DNA from: Aminobacter sp. AP02
Lineage (GTDB): Bacteria; Pseudomonadota; Alphaproteobacteria; Rhizobiales; Rhizobiaceae
Length of the DNA: 64,000 bases
Assembly: GCF_003148805.1 (NCBI RefSeq)
Contig: NZ_QGGX01000011.1
Location: 1-64,000 of the forward strand
Reading direction: 5' to 3'
Below, piece after piece: positions 1-9,988 of the stretch; position 1 is the first letter of the stretch; every line of letters begins with the position of its first letter. Both the position numbers and the translations under genes were made by a program. Below the pieces are notes generated by a model. That model did not search any database. It worked only from the letters and a program-made list of their open reading frames with translations, and was not told the DNA's origin.

Positions 1-205
1 CGGTGGTGAAGACGATGCGCCCCGCCGCATGGTTTTCGCGCACCAGCGCCTCGAGCCCCGGCTCGAAGATCGGGATGAACCCCTGGTTCAGCCGCTCGAC
101 CTTGGCCGCATCGACATCGACGCAGACAACGTCATGGCCGACCTCGGCCAGAACCGCAGCCTGCACAAGCCCGACATAGCCAATTCCAAATACCGTCAAG
201 TTCAT
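1..205 (-). CDS. ugd: Nucleotide-sugar (UDP-glucose) 6-dehydrogenase, N-terminal fragment
   Basis: Only the first 68 codons are in the window; the gene runs off the left edge. The translation begins MNLTVFGIGYVGLVQ. It has a Rossmann dinucleotide motif GIGYVG at residues 7-12, the strand-ending acidic stretch CVDVDAAKV, and the segment IPIFEPGLEALV that is typical of UDP-glucose dehydrogenases. Such enzymes oxidise UDP-glucose to UDP-glucuronate with NAD in the cytoplasm, which suits the neighbouring polysaccharide genes. A GDP-mannose dehydrogenase belongs to the same superfamily and cannot be excluded from the N-terminus alone. The start is the ATG at 205-203. It lies just upstream of the exoK-type gene on the same strand's far side, so it is probably the last gene of this leftward group. 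Confidence 0.8.
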   Translation of the reverse strand, partial: MNLTVFGIGYVGLVQAAVLAEVGHDVVCVDVDAAKVERLNQGFIPIFEPGLEALVRENHAAGRIVFTT

Positions 206-268
206 CCCGTCAAATCCTGTTGTTTGTAATGTTGCAAGTCCGGTGCGGGACTGCTCGCCGTTTGCGGA

Positions 269-1075
269 TCACTGCAGGGCGCAAGCGACCGAACCCTCGA
301 ACTGGCAAGGTTCGCCAAGCGCGGTGAACGCAACGCGCTCGACAGCCATCGTCACCGGCTTGCCGGGATCGACAAATGCGCCCATCCACTCACGCAGCGT
401 GTCGGTGCCCCACAGGCTGAAAAAGATCTTCTGGGGATGGCTGGGCAGTTGTGAGGCATCGGTCACCTCGTGCACGAGCTTGCCATTGACGTACCAGCGC
501 AGCCGTTGCTTTTCCCAGACGAAGGCATAGTCGTTGAAGCCCTGATCAGTGCCACCTGCGACATCGACCAGTTTTTCATCATTCGACTTGCCGCCGACAT
601 AGGCGTTGACCTGCACCTTGGAGGGATCCTTGGTCAGCACCTCGAAATCGATCTCGTCATGCGGCTGTTTGTGCACAGGACCGATATAGGTGAAGAAGGC
701 CGCGTTGAGCCCTGAGCCGGTGCCGGTCTTCATACGCGCCTCATAAGTGCCGTAGCCGAAGCGCTGCTTGGTCTGCACTTCGGCGCAGGAATAATCGCGG
801 TTCTTGAACGGCTTCTTTTCGAAGGTCAGTATCAGTTTGCCGTCGGCGAGCTTGAGTTGGTCCTTCGACCAGGTGCAGTTCTGATGCTTGCCGTTGTCCC
901 ATCCGTCGGAGACGAACCAGCGCGAACTGCTGAGACTGTCGAAATTGTCGACGAATGATTTGCCGGTGGCATCCTCTGCCAGCGCACCGCCTGTTGCGGC
1001 AAGCAAACCCACGAGCGCGACCGACAACTGCAGGGCGCAGAAGCGGTTGGCGACATTTTTCTTGTCGAAGTTCAT
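269..1075 (-). CDS. exoK: ExoK-type family 16 endo-beta-glycanase, secreted
   Basis: This 268-residue protein has an N-terminal signal peptide (hydrophobic residues about 13-30, likely cleavage after ALA at 31-33). It carries the family GH16 active-site motif DEIDFE at residues 140-145, where the two glutamates (141 and 145) act as nucleophile and acid/base and Asp143 assists. Residues about 50-240 look like one beta-jelly-roll domain. Rhizobial ExoK cleaves nascent succinoglycan outside the cell and so sets polymer length. The frame stays open upstream to 1258, but that would overlap the next gene, and the signal peptide starts cleanly at the ATG 1075-1073. GH16 glycanases act on several beta-glucans, so the substrate is inferred from the exo context. 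Confidence 0.87.
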   Translation of the reverse strand: MNFDKKNVANRFCALQLSVALVGLLAATGGALAEDATGKSFVDNFDSLSSSRWFVSDGWDNGKHQNCTWSKDQLKLADGKLILTFEKKPFKNRDYSCAEVQTKQRFGYGTYEARMKTGTGSGLNAAFFTYIGPVHKQPHDEIDFEVLTKDPSKVQVNAYVGGKSNDEKLVDVAGGTDQGFNDYAFVWEKQRLRWYVNGKLVHEVTDASQLPSHPQKIFFSLWGTDTLREWMGAFVDPGKPVTMAVERVAFTALGEPCQFEGSVACALQ

Positions 1076-1214
1076 ACCCAAGTCATCCTTGTGCCTGCGT
1101 GCCTCCCGCCCGAGAACCACATCCAACACCCGACCGGGCTCGCGCCCAGCCGGCAAACTTCCTCCTCCAACCTCCCTGATTTTGTTGCCAGGCCGATATC
1201 GCTTCAGCGTCAGG

Positions 1215-1583
1215 CTATGTGGCCACTTCCCCCACAGCCTTGCCACCTTCGGCAGCAAACATGTCGACCGAATGACGAAGTCCGGAAACGAATTCCGTTT
1301 GCCTGCCCAACACCTCGATGCGGCGAAGGCAGTTCTTGAGAGCTTCGGTCAGTTGATCCATCTCAGCTGCCCGCCGCGAAGTTGCAGCATCATTGTCCAT
1401 GGCTTCGACCAGAAACGCAGCATTGGCCGATACCGCCTCGTAACGGCTCCTGATGCCCGCCTTTTCCGCCTCGACCTCGGAAGCAAGTTGGTCTAGCGCG
1501 CGCGCCAGCCGTTCGAAGCGCGCGCGATCCGTGTCCTCGTCGCGATCTGGGCTGCGGGTGCGAAATGCGAAGATCGATGTCAT
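1215..1583 (-). CDS. Small hypothetical coiled-coil protein
   Basis: This 122-residue protein is not recognised. It is rich in Glu, Arg and Ala, with heptad-like helical stretches over roughly residues 20-105 that suggest a coiled coil. There is no signal peptide or membrane segment. A GGAG ribosome-binding site lies seven bases before the ATG. The gene begins 14 bases after the stop of the exoU-type gene on the same strand, so it is probably cotranscribed with it and with the exoK-type gene downstream. Its place inside an exo operon suggests an accessory role in polysaccharide production, but nothing in the sequence shows a mechanism. Confidence 0.7.
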   Translation of the reverse strand: MTSIFAFRTRSPDRDEDTDRARFERLARALDQLASEVEAEKAGIRSRYEAVSANAAFLVEAMDNDAATSRRAAEMDQLTEALKNCLRRIEVLGRQTEFVSGLRHSVDMFAAEGGKAVGEVAT

Positions 1584-1597
1584 CGTGCTGCTCCGCG

Positions 1598-2638
1598 CTA
1601 ATAGTCGAATGACATGCTAGCGCCCGCGCACTCACCGGCAACTGCCGTGCCGGGCATCAAATAGTGGTAGCGGGGTTCGCCCCGAGAAGGCGCGCGAGAC
1701 ACCGCCCGGCGCAGCGGTTCGATCTTGTCCCTGACGATCCCGCCCACGACACCAGCCAAATTGGACGGGGAGCGAAATGCAAAAGCTGCTGCGTCGGCGA
1801 GCCCGCTTGCAGCCTTGAGGTCGAGGAAGCGACGCAGCCTGTACTTGTCCCTGACGTGGCGCTCATGTCGGCGCAGCACCGCCTTGAACTCCGCCGCAAG
1901 CTCTGGATCGCCCAAAAGCGAAAGATCGGCGTCGGCCAGCCGCCGCAAATCCTCGGTGCGATGCCGGCCGCTGAGCGAATTCGGCCGCACGACAGCGCCG
2001 TAGCCGCATGACCGGATCAGCTTGAAGCGCGCGCCATTCAGCATCGCCCTGGTGTAGAGTGCGTAATCCTCGCCCAATCGTAGCGATTCATCATAGCACA
2101 GGCCATGCGTCTCAAGTGCCGCGCGACGGATCACCGGCTTGAGAAAGCCGAGTTCGCCGCGCTGGGCGCCGCGCCGAGAAATATTGCCCTTGATGAACTG
2201 CACCGGGTCCAGAAACTCGGGAGCGGAGGCAAAGCGCGGCACCTTGCCTGACAGCAAATCTCGGGCGGAACCTGCGTGAACAAAGACGATGTTGTCGGCA
2301 ATCAGGTCCCAGTCAGACCCGCGCAACAGCCTTTTGAACCTGCCTTCCAGGAAGAGATCGTCTGCGTCGAGGATACTGATGAGCGGCGCCTTCGATTGCC
2401 TTATAGCTAGGTTACGCGCGAAAGAGGGGCCACGATTGACGTCGAGGCGCAGCACCAGAAGCCGGCCGCTGCCGTCTTCTGCGGCACGCGCCACAGCTTC
2501 GGTCGCGTCGGTCGAAGCATCGTCCACGACCACGACCTCAGCCACTTCGGGCTCCCGTAGAGCCGAGTCTATGGCTGTCGCAATCGTCTCTGCCGCATTG
2601 TGCGCGGCAATGATGACACAGACGTCGGTTCCGCTCAC
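1598..2638 (-). CDS. exoU: ExoU-type family 2 glycosyltransferase
   Basis: The 346-residue protein opens with the GT2 fold signature: VCVIIAAHNAAETI near residues 6-19, VVVVDDASTDAT near 34-45, and the metal-binding SILDADDLF near 88-96. In rhizobia ExoU adds a late beta-1,6 glucose to the succinoglycan side chain on the lipid carrier at the inner membrane. The assignment to ExoU rather than ExoO or ExoW rests on its position, divergent from exoY and next to the exoX-type gene. The acceptor linkage is therefore an inference, while the GT2 family is clear. It is followed after 14 bases by the small coiled-coil gene. Confidence 0.82.
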   Translation of the reverse strand: MSGTDVCVIIAAHNAAETIATAIDSALREPEVAEVVVVDDASTDATEAVARAAEDGSGRLLVLRLDVNRGPSFARNLAIRQSKAPLISILDADDLFLEGRFKRLLRGSDWDLIADNIVFVHAGSARDLLSGKVPRFASAPEFLDPVQFIKGNISRRGAQRGELGFLKPVIRRAALETHGLCYDESLRLGEDYALYTRAMLNGARFKLIRSCGYGAVVRPNSLSGRHRTEDLRRLADADLSLLGDPELAAEFKAVLRRHERHVRDKYRLRRFLDLKAASGLADAAAFAFRSPSNLAGVVGGIVRDKIEPLRRAVSRAPSRGEPRYHYLMPGTAVAGECAGASMSFDY

Positions 2639-2930
2639 GTCGGTAGCCTTTCCGTCATAGTCCCGCCTCGGGCAGAGCTATATTGCACCTGCGAACATGG
2701 GAACCCCAACTTTTGTTACGGCGATTCACGTTCCTGCCCGCGGGCATCGGCTCCTTGGACCGCTGACGCGCAGCTTTCCAAGGCATGCCGTCAGATCGCG
2801 GCGATCACATCCCGTGGCCGCGATTTTCGTAATGATGGCGATGCAAAGATGCGTGTCGGCCCAGGCTGGAGCCGGTTCGCCGTGATGAAGGCGGAGTGGC
2901 GCGGCAAGCGATTCTGGCCCGCCAACCTGC
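2639..2930. other. Non-coding stretch between exoX-type and exoU-type genes
   Basis: No convincing gene is seen in these 292 bases. The + strand stays open through part of it, but that frame has no recognisable domain or ribosome-binding site and runs into the antisense of exoX. The stretch presumably holds the leader or promoter of the exoU-type gene. Confidence 0.4.
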
Positions 2931-3203
2931 TCAGTGAGCGCTGCCTTTCGAGGTCATGTCCTCAGTGGGCACAGCAGCGCCGTTTTCCGCCGGAGCCTGC
3001 GCACTGTTGTGATTTCCGGCATTTTTCGGTGCGCTGCGAAGCACCATCGCAACGACCGCCAGGAAGTATCCGACCTGCAGAATCACCGCGCAGATGACTA
3101 TGCGCAGCAAGATCACGCCCCAGCTAGCAGCATCCAGATAGGACCAGAGTGCCACGATGGCGATCACAATCACCAGACCAAGGATAAACTTTGGCAATGT
3201 CAT
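2931..3203 (-). CDS. exoX: ExoX/SyrA-family exopolysaccharide production repressor
   Basis: This 90-residue protein has two hydrophobic segments, about residues 4-22 and 29-56, the second containing CAVILQVGYFLAVV. It ends in a short hydrophilic tail rich in Ala, Asn and Glu. That layout and the QVGYF..AV pattern match the small inner-membrane SyrA/ExoX/Psi proteins, which alter exopolysaccharide output; ExoX lowers it after transcription, probably in balance with ExoY. Its position divergent from exoY is that of exoX in Sinorhizobium. The ATG at 3203 overlaps by one base the TAA of a short upstream open frame of doubtful reality (3203-3466). Confidence 0.78.
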   Translation of the reverse strand: MTLPKFILGLVIVIAIVALWSYLDAASWGVILLRIVICAVILQVGYFLAVVAMVLRSAPKNAGNHNSAQAPAENGAAVPTEDMTSKGSAH

Positions 3204-3805
3204 TACGTTTGGCCGCCTGCCTTGGGCAGCGGCCTCATAACCGTCGCGTTAATACTTGCCATGCCCCTAGCCCTCGCAAGCTTCCGCCAGCGCCTATTCC
3301 CCGCATTCATCTTGGCGCGGACGTATTGATGGCCGGTCAATCCGAGGAACGTCGTGCCATTATATTGGTCGGCCCGGTCCTCAGCAAGCCGAGCACTCTG
3401 TCGCGCCTTGTCCACATCGATGCCGATGCGTGTTGCACTGCACGAAAACCGTGGCGACGGAGCCATTCGATGGTTTCTGCAACAGAATTGAACCTGCTAG
3501 CTGTTCAAATTCGGTCACCAGTTCGAGATTTCATCATTTAACGCGCTTCTTTGGATGGCATGTTGCCAATAATCACTGAAATTACTTGAGACGCACTGCC
3601 GCAAGTCCGTATATTCGATTCTTCTGAAATACAAATTTTGCTGACCATAAAGCTGTCACAATGCGCATTTCCTGTGCAACCTGCGGTCGACAATCATCCT
3701 TGCATTGGCTGCATTGTTTCAAGCGCCAAGAAATCGTGTTTTGCAGCGCAGCATGCCGTGGCTATTTTTGCCCCGGGCGGGTCATTGACCAACTGGAGTA
3801 GCAGC
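3204..3805. promoter_or_regulatory. Divergent exoX-exoY control region
   Basis: About 600 bases lie between the two divergent genes, longer than a minimal promoter needs. The part from about 3530 to 3720 is visibly richer in A and T than its surroundings, as is common at MucR- or ChvI-type exo promoters. A possible exoY promoter is TTGAGA at 3586-3591, 18 bases, then TATATT at 3610-3615, which would give a leader of about 185 bases. The only open frame, 3203-3466 on the minus strand (87 residues, basic, no recognised domain), ends in a TAATG overlap with exoX. I do not call it a gene. Confidence 0.45.
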
Positions 3806-4480
3806 ATGAGGGATATTGCCAAGTCGACCAGCTTGGAATTTCCGCACGCGGCCATGGAATTTCCACCGTTAGGTGGCGCAATCAAGCGTGGTTTCGACGT
3901 CGTTGGCGCCAGCGCCGGGCTCATCGTTCTCAGCCCGCTGTTCTTGCTGATCGCCTTGCTGGTCAAGGTTTCGGATGGCGGATCTGTGTTCTATGGCCAT
4001 CGCAGGATCGGCCGCGCCGGCCGGATTTTCCATTGCCTCAAGTTCCGCACCATGGTGCGGGACGGCGACGCTGTTCTCGCCGCGCATTTTCGCGACAATC
4101 CCGAAGCCAAGGCCGAATGGGAATCATCACGCAAGCTCAGGGACGACCCGCGTGTCACTCGCGTCGGTGCCGTTTTGCGCAAGCTCAGCCTCGACGAACT
4201 GCCGCAGATCGTCAACATCCTGCTGGGCGACATGAGCATCGTCGGCCCCCGTCCCGTGGTGCGCGACGAACTCGAATATTACGGCAAGGCCGTGGTGTTC
4301 TACTTCAAGTCGCGGCCGGGCCTGACGGGCCTTTGGCAAGTCAGCGGACGCAACGACGTCTCCTATGACAGTCGGGTGGCGTTCGACCGACACTATGTCG
4401 AGAACTGGTCGCTGGCCGGCGACATCCGCATCATCCTCAAGACGGTCCCGGCCGTCTGCATGTCGCGCGGCAGCTACTGA
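3806..4480 (+). CDS. exoY: ExoY galactosyl-1-phosphate transferase (priming enzyme)
   Basis: ExoY starts exopolysaccharide repeat-unit assembly by moving galactose-1-phosphate from UDP-galactose to undecaprenyl phosphate at the inner membrane. The 224-residue protein has the expected short form with one membrane helix (about residues 29-51). It then shows the bacterial sugar-transferase core: FYGHRRIGRAG, CLKFRTM, LRKLSLDELPQ, NILLGDMSIVGPRP and SRPGLTGLWQVSGR. It ends in PAVCMSRGSY, very like Sinorhizobium ExoY. The chosen ATG at 3806 follows GGAG by nine bases; the frame is open earlier, but that part resembles nothing. It is the first gene of exoY-exoF-exoQ. Confidence 0.95.
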   Translation: MRDIAKSTSLEFPHAAMEFPPLGGAIKRGFDVVGASAGLIVLSPLFLLIALLVKVSDGGSVFYGHRRIGRAGRIFHCLKFRTMVRDGDAVLAAHFRDNPEAKAEWESSRKLRDDPRVTRVGAVLRKLSLDELPQIVNILLGDMSIVGPRPVVRDELEYYGKAVVFYFKSRPGLTGLWQVSGRNDVSYDSRVAFDRHYVENWSLAGDIRIILKTVPAVCMSRGSY

Positions 4481-4573
4481 GCTGCCGCAATCGAGGCGGT
4501 GCCCTGACAGGGCGCGCCTCCCCCTCACCTGTCGGCATCTTCGCATGCCGCGGCACAGGAACGGACAGCAGAT

Positions 4574-5821
4574 TTGAAATCCTACACGGCACTTTTTTCG
4601 CGCTCGCGCGCGCGGCAGATCGGCGGCCTTGCTTGTCTTGTAATCGCCCTTTCCGCATCGACGGCATTTGCCGACGACTACCAGCTTGGCACCCAGGACA
4701 AGCTGACTGTTCGCGTCGTCGAATGGCAGACGGTCGAGGGTGCGTTCCGCGACTGGTCGTCGGTCAGCGGCGACTACACGATCGGACCGTCGGGTAATCT
4801 GTCGCTGCCCTTCGTCGGCGAAACGCCGGCATCGGGCAAGACCACAGCCGAAATCGCCGAGACGATCGGCAAGACGCTGCAACAGAAATTCGGCCTTTCC
4901 GACCGGCCAGAGGCATCGGTCGAGGTCGCGCAATACCGCCCCTTCTACATCTCGGGCGACATCAAGACGCCGGGGCAATATCCCTACGCTCCGGACCTCA
5001 CCGTGCTCAAGGCAATCAGTATCGCTGGCGGCATGCGCCGCGGCGCCGATGGCGAGCGCACCGAGCGTGACCTGATCACCGCGGAAGGCAGCCATGCCGT
5101 CCTGTCCGACGAACAGCTTCGCCTGATGGTGACCCGGGCCCGCATCGAGGCCGAACTTGCCGGCGACACGGAGGTTGCAGCACCAAAGGACATTGCCTCC
5201 TTGCCTGCTGTGCCCGCAATGATCGCCGACGAAACCGCCATCATGGTGTCGCGCCAGAAAAAGATCACGCTCAGGCTGCAAGCCCTCGATGACCTCAAAG
5301 GACTGCTTGAGCGCGAGATCGTGTCGCTGGGTCAGAAATCAGAGACGCAGAAGCGCCAGGTCGAGCTTGCCCGCAAGGAGCTCAGCGGCATCGACACGCT
5401 CGCCCAAAAGGGCCTGGTGGTGAACACGCGACTGCTGTCGACCGAGCGCGCCATTGCCGAAATGGAAGGCAAGATCCTCGACCTCGACACGGCAATGCTT
5501 CGAGCGAAGCAGGACATCAGCAAGGCCGAGCAGGAGGCGATCGACCTCAAGAATGACAATGTGTCGGAACTCGCCGTCGAGCGCCAAAAGGTAGTGGCCG
5601 AACTCAATGCCGTGACGCTCAAGCTTGGAACCCAAAAAGGGCTCATCTCTGAGGCGGGCGGCGTCGCACCCGCAACTGCCGGCGCCAGACAGCCGCTATC
5701 CTATGTGCTTGTGCGCAAGAGCAGTGGCAAGACCAAGGAAATCGCCGCCGCCGAGGATACGCCGGTGCTACCCGGCGACGTCCTCAAGGTCGAGCGCGCA
5801 GCCAGCCCGTTGATGCAGTAG
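4574..5821 (+). CDS. exoF: ExoF polysaccharide export protein
   Basis: This 415-residue protein has a signal peptide (about residues 1-33, ending STAFADD). A polysaccharide-export (Wza-type) domain follows, with GDYTIGPSGNLSLPFVGE near residue 70 and an SLBB-like stretch containing YISGDIKTPGQYPY. A long charged region, about residues 225-345, looks like a coiled coil. ExoF is needed for succinoglycan synthesis and export and probably forms part of the envelope-spanning exporter. The start is a TTG at 4574; no ATG lies upstream of the signal peptide in this frame. The gene sits 93 bases after exoY and 19 bases before exoQ, as in the Sinorhizobium cluster. Confidence 0.92.
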   Translation: MKSYTALFSRSRARQIGGLACLVIALSASTAFADDYQLGTQDKLTVRVVEWQTVEGAFRDWSSVSGDYTIGPSGNLSLPFVGETPASGKTTAEIAETIGKTLQQKFGLSDRPEASVEVAQYRPFYISGDIKTPGQYPYAPDLTVLKAISIAGGMRRGADGERTERDLITAEGSHAVLSDEQLRLMVTRARIEAELAGDTEVAAPKDIASLPAVPAMIADETAIMVSRQKKITLRLQALDDLKGLLEREIVSLGQKSETQKRQVELARKELSGIDTLAQKGLVVNTRLLSTERAIAEMEGKILDLDTAMLRAKQDISKAEQEAIDLKNDNVSELAVERQKVVAELNAVTLKLGTQKGLISEAGGVAPATAGARQPLSYVLVRKSSGKTKEIAAAEDTPVLPGDVLKVERAASPLMQ

Positions 5822-5840
5822 CCACGGCAGACGCACCAAG

Positions 5841-7109
5841 ATGCGGATCAGAAAGGCATTGCTGGTCGACCCAGGCAAAAACACGCTTTACGGCGCCTTC
5901 GCGGTCACCGTTTCGTTCTTCGTGTTCGCCTATTCGTTCCGCCTCGGCCAGGGTTCGATCCTGATGTACTACGCGGTCTGGCTGCCGCTGATCCTGGTAG
6001 ACTATCGCTTAACGCTTGGTCGTCTCGCCAGCTCGCCACAACTGCTGGCCTTCGCGCTGATCGCGTGCCTGTCCTATTTCTGGTCCGACGCGCCTGATGT
6101 GACCAGCCGGGCCGCTTTGCAATATCTGTCGCATGTCGTTTGCGCAGTCATCGCCGCCAGGGTGATCGATGCCCGTACGCTCAGCATCGGCGCCATGGCC
6201 GGGATCGTGGTGGTGTTGGTCTACTCCATCCTTGTCGGCAGCTCGGTCTACGATGCGCTCGACGGCACCTACAGTTTCGTCGGTGCCTTCGGCTCAAAGA
6301 ACCAGCTTGGCTTCTACGCGTCGCTGGGCGTGCTTCTCGGCTGCTACTTCGGGCTGTTCCTCACCCGAGGGCGCATCGCACGCCTGCTTGCGCTCGGCGT
6401 CGTGCTCTTGTCGGCAGCATTGCTGGTCATGTCGCATTCGGCGACCTCCATGCTGGCGACACCCGCAGCCGTCGCTCTGGTGATTGCGATTGCCGGCCTT
6501 GAAGCCTTCTCTCCCACCCACCGCAAGATCTTCTTTCTCACGGGCTCGGTGCTCGCCGGTGCCGCAGTGCTCGCGGCACTCAATGTCGGCGCGGTGGACA
6601 TGGTTTTGGGCGCCTTCGGCAAGGACACGACTTTGACCGGACGCACCTACCTCTGGCAGCAAGGGCTGGAGGCGGCAGCCAACACGCCCTGGCTGGGCGT
6701 TGGCTACCAAGCCTATTGGGTGCAAGGCTTCTCCGAGGCGGAGCGCCTTTGGAACGAGTTCTATATCGCCTCGCGAACCGGGTTCCATTTCCACAACACC
6801 TATGTCGAGGCGCTGGTGGAACTTGGCTATGTCGGTGCCGCGGCCATCATCCTGCCGCTTCTTGGCGTGCTCAGAAGCTGCATCTGGCGGCTCCTCAATG
6901 AAAGAGACTGGACCGAGCCGCTCTTGCAGACGGGATTGCTCGCGCTCCTAGTCATCCGCTCGTTCTTCGAGGTCGACATCTTGCAGCCCTATGCGATCGG
7001 TTCGTTCCTGCTTTACTACTGCTGGGCCCGCGCCAAGGAGCCGACGGCAATCCGCGCAACTGACCAATCGCCGGCAACGGTCCGGCTTTCTGAACCAAGA
7101 GCCATTTGA
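5841..7109 (+). CDS. exoQ: ExoQ polysaccharide polymerase (Wzy/O-antigen ligase family)
   Basis: The 422-residue product is an integral membrane protein with about ten or more hydrophobic helices. A large loop contains GSKNQLGFYASLG near residue 150 and an extended loop around residues 260-330 with the LTGRTYLW and FHNTYVEAL patterns. These are features of the O-antigen ligase/polymerase superfamily. ExoQ joins succinoglycan repeat units into high-molecular-weight polymer in the periplasm. It follows exoF by 19 bases. Its own product is hydrophobic and poorly conserved in sequence, so the specific name rests partly on the exoY-exoF-exoQ order. Confidence 0.9.
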   Translation: MRIRKALLVDPGKNTLYGAFAVTVSFFVFAYSFRLGQGSILMYYAVWLPLILVDYRLTLGRLASSPQLLAFALIACLSYFWSDAPDVTSRAALQYLSHVVCAVIAARVIDARTLSIGAMAGIVVVLVYSILVGSSVYDALDGTYSFVGAFGSKNQLGFYASLGVLLGCYFGLFLTRGRIARLLALGVVLLSAALLVMSHSATSMLATPAAVALVIAIAGLEAFSPTHRKIFFLTGSVLAGAAVLAALNVGAVDMVLGAFGKDTTLTGRTYLWQQGLEAAANTPWLGVGYQAYWVQGFSEAERLWNEFYIASRTGFHFHNTYVEALVELGYVGAAAIILPLLGVLRSCIWRLLNERDWTEPLLQTGLLALLVIRSFFEVDILQPYAIGSFLLYYCWARAKEPTAIRATDQSPATVRLSEPRAI

Positions 7110-7161
7110 CGGGTGCACTACCGCGCAACCGCGATTGCGCGCAGATCCCGCTCATCGCCTC

Positions 7162-7214
7162 AACGTGAATCGGCCCGGAAATCGAAAGCGATTTCCGGGC
7201 CGATTTATCACGTT
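7162..7214. terminator. Strong hairpin between exoQ and the opp operon
   Basis: A perfect 16-base stem (ATCGGCCCGGAAATCG at 7169-7184 and its complement at 7189-7204) closes on the loop AAAG. It is extended by AACGTGA/TCACGTT past a three-base bulge. It lies 50 bases after the exoQ stop and 38 bases after the fused oppDF stop on the other strand. It can therefore end transcription from both convergent units, although neither side has a long T tract. Confidence 0.75.
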
Positions 7215-7251
7215 GAAAGAGGCGCCAGCGCGGAGACCCGCGCCGGCGTTG

Positions 7252-8868
<1,617 letters not shown>

Positions 8869-8869
8869 C

Positions 8870-9988
8870 TCACCTGTCCTTCGGATCGAGAGCGTCACGA
8901 AGTCCGTCGCCGATGAAATTCAGCGCAAACAGCGTCGAGACCAGGAAGAAGGCCGGGAACAACAGTAGCCAATTGGCGGTACCGATGTTCTTGGCTCCGA
9001 CGGAGATGAGCACGCCCCAGCTGGTCATCGGTTCCTGCACACCGAGCCCAAGGAACGACAGGAAGCTCTCCAGGATGATAACCTGCGGTACCAGCAGCGT
9101 CATGTAGATGACCACCGGGCCGAGCAGGTTGGGGATGACGTGCCGCTGCACGATGCCTCGCGACCTGACGCCGAGCGCTTCCGCCGCCTGGACATACTCT
9201 TGTCTACGGATCGACAAGGCCTGGCCACGTACGATGCGCGCCATGTCGAGCCACAGCACCGCTCCCACCGCTAAGAACATCAGCACGAAGTTTCGCCCGA
9301 AGAAGACGACCAGCATGATGACGAAGAAGATGAAGGGCAGTGAATAGAGCACGTCGACGATGCGCATCATCACCTCGTCGGTCTTGCCTCCCATGAAGCC
9401 CGCGGTGGCGCCATAGACGACCCCGATGACCACAGCGACGATACCGGCGAGGAGGCCGATCGCCAGCGAGATTCGGCCGGCCATCAGCGTACGCGACAGC
9501 AGGTCGCGACCGGTGTTGTCGGTACCGAACAGGAAGTATTGCTGCTTGATCGAAGCGCTCATCACCGCCGACAAGCCATCGGCAGCCGTGCTTTCCAGCT
9601 TGGCGTCGTCGAAGGTGTCGGAACGGTCGAGATAGCGGATGTTGCGTTCGTCGAGCGGCTTGGCCGACGTCACCGTGATGAACACACGCTCGCCTTCCTG
9701 CCGCCATTCCTTGACGTCGACACGCATGCGCCTGACAGCATCGTTCATGGCGGTCTCGATCATCTCGGGCTTCGGGTAGGCCGAAATGCTTGGCGGGGTC
9801 CTGACGTAGTCGGGATAGATCGTCGTGTACTGATGCGGCACGAAGAACGGCCCGACGATACAGACCGTCGCCATCGCGATCAGGTAGAAAAGGCTGAACA
9901 TCGCAGCCTTGTTGGCCTTGAGGCGTGCCCAGGCATCACCCCAAAGCGAACGCCCTACGACAGGCGCGGTAATGGCTGTATCAGTCAT
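8870..9988 (-). CDS. oppC: Oligopeptide ABC transporter permease OppC
   Basis: The 372-residue permease has an N-terminal helix (about residues 30-52), then an unusually large extracytoplasmic segment of about 125 residues before the remaining five helices. The BPD transporter EAA loop is present, with EALGVRSRGIVQRHVIPN contacting the ATPase. The segment FLFGTDNTGRDLLSR before the second helix is typical of the DppC/OppC family. The start codon overlaps the end of oppB: ATG at 9988 and TGA ending at 9981. It forms the translocation channel with OppB. Confidence 0.93.
   Translation of the reverse strand: MTDTAITAPVVGRSLWGDAWARLKANKAAMFSLFYLIAMATVCIVGPFFVPHQYTTIYPDYVRTPPSISAYPKPEMIETAMNDAVRRMRVDVKEWRQEGERVFITVTSAKPLDERNIRYLDRSDTFDDAKLESTAADGLSAVMSASIKQQYFLFGTDNTGRDLLSRTLMAGRISLAIGLLAGIVAVVIGVVYGATAGFMGGKTDEVMMRIVDVLYSLPFIFFVIMLVVFFGRNFVLMFLAVGAVLWLDMARIVRGQALSIRRQEYVQAAEALGVRSRGIVQRHVIPNLLGPVVIYMTLLVPQVIILESFLSFLGLGVQEPMTSWGVLISVGAKNIGTANWLLLFPAFFLVSTLFALNFIGDGLRDALDPKDR

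Noticed and set aside
3203-3466. 87-residue minus-strand frame upstream of exoX
   Set aside because: Basic, featureless and in a regulatory region. The TAATG overlap with exoX is noted as a finding but does not suffice to call a gene.
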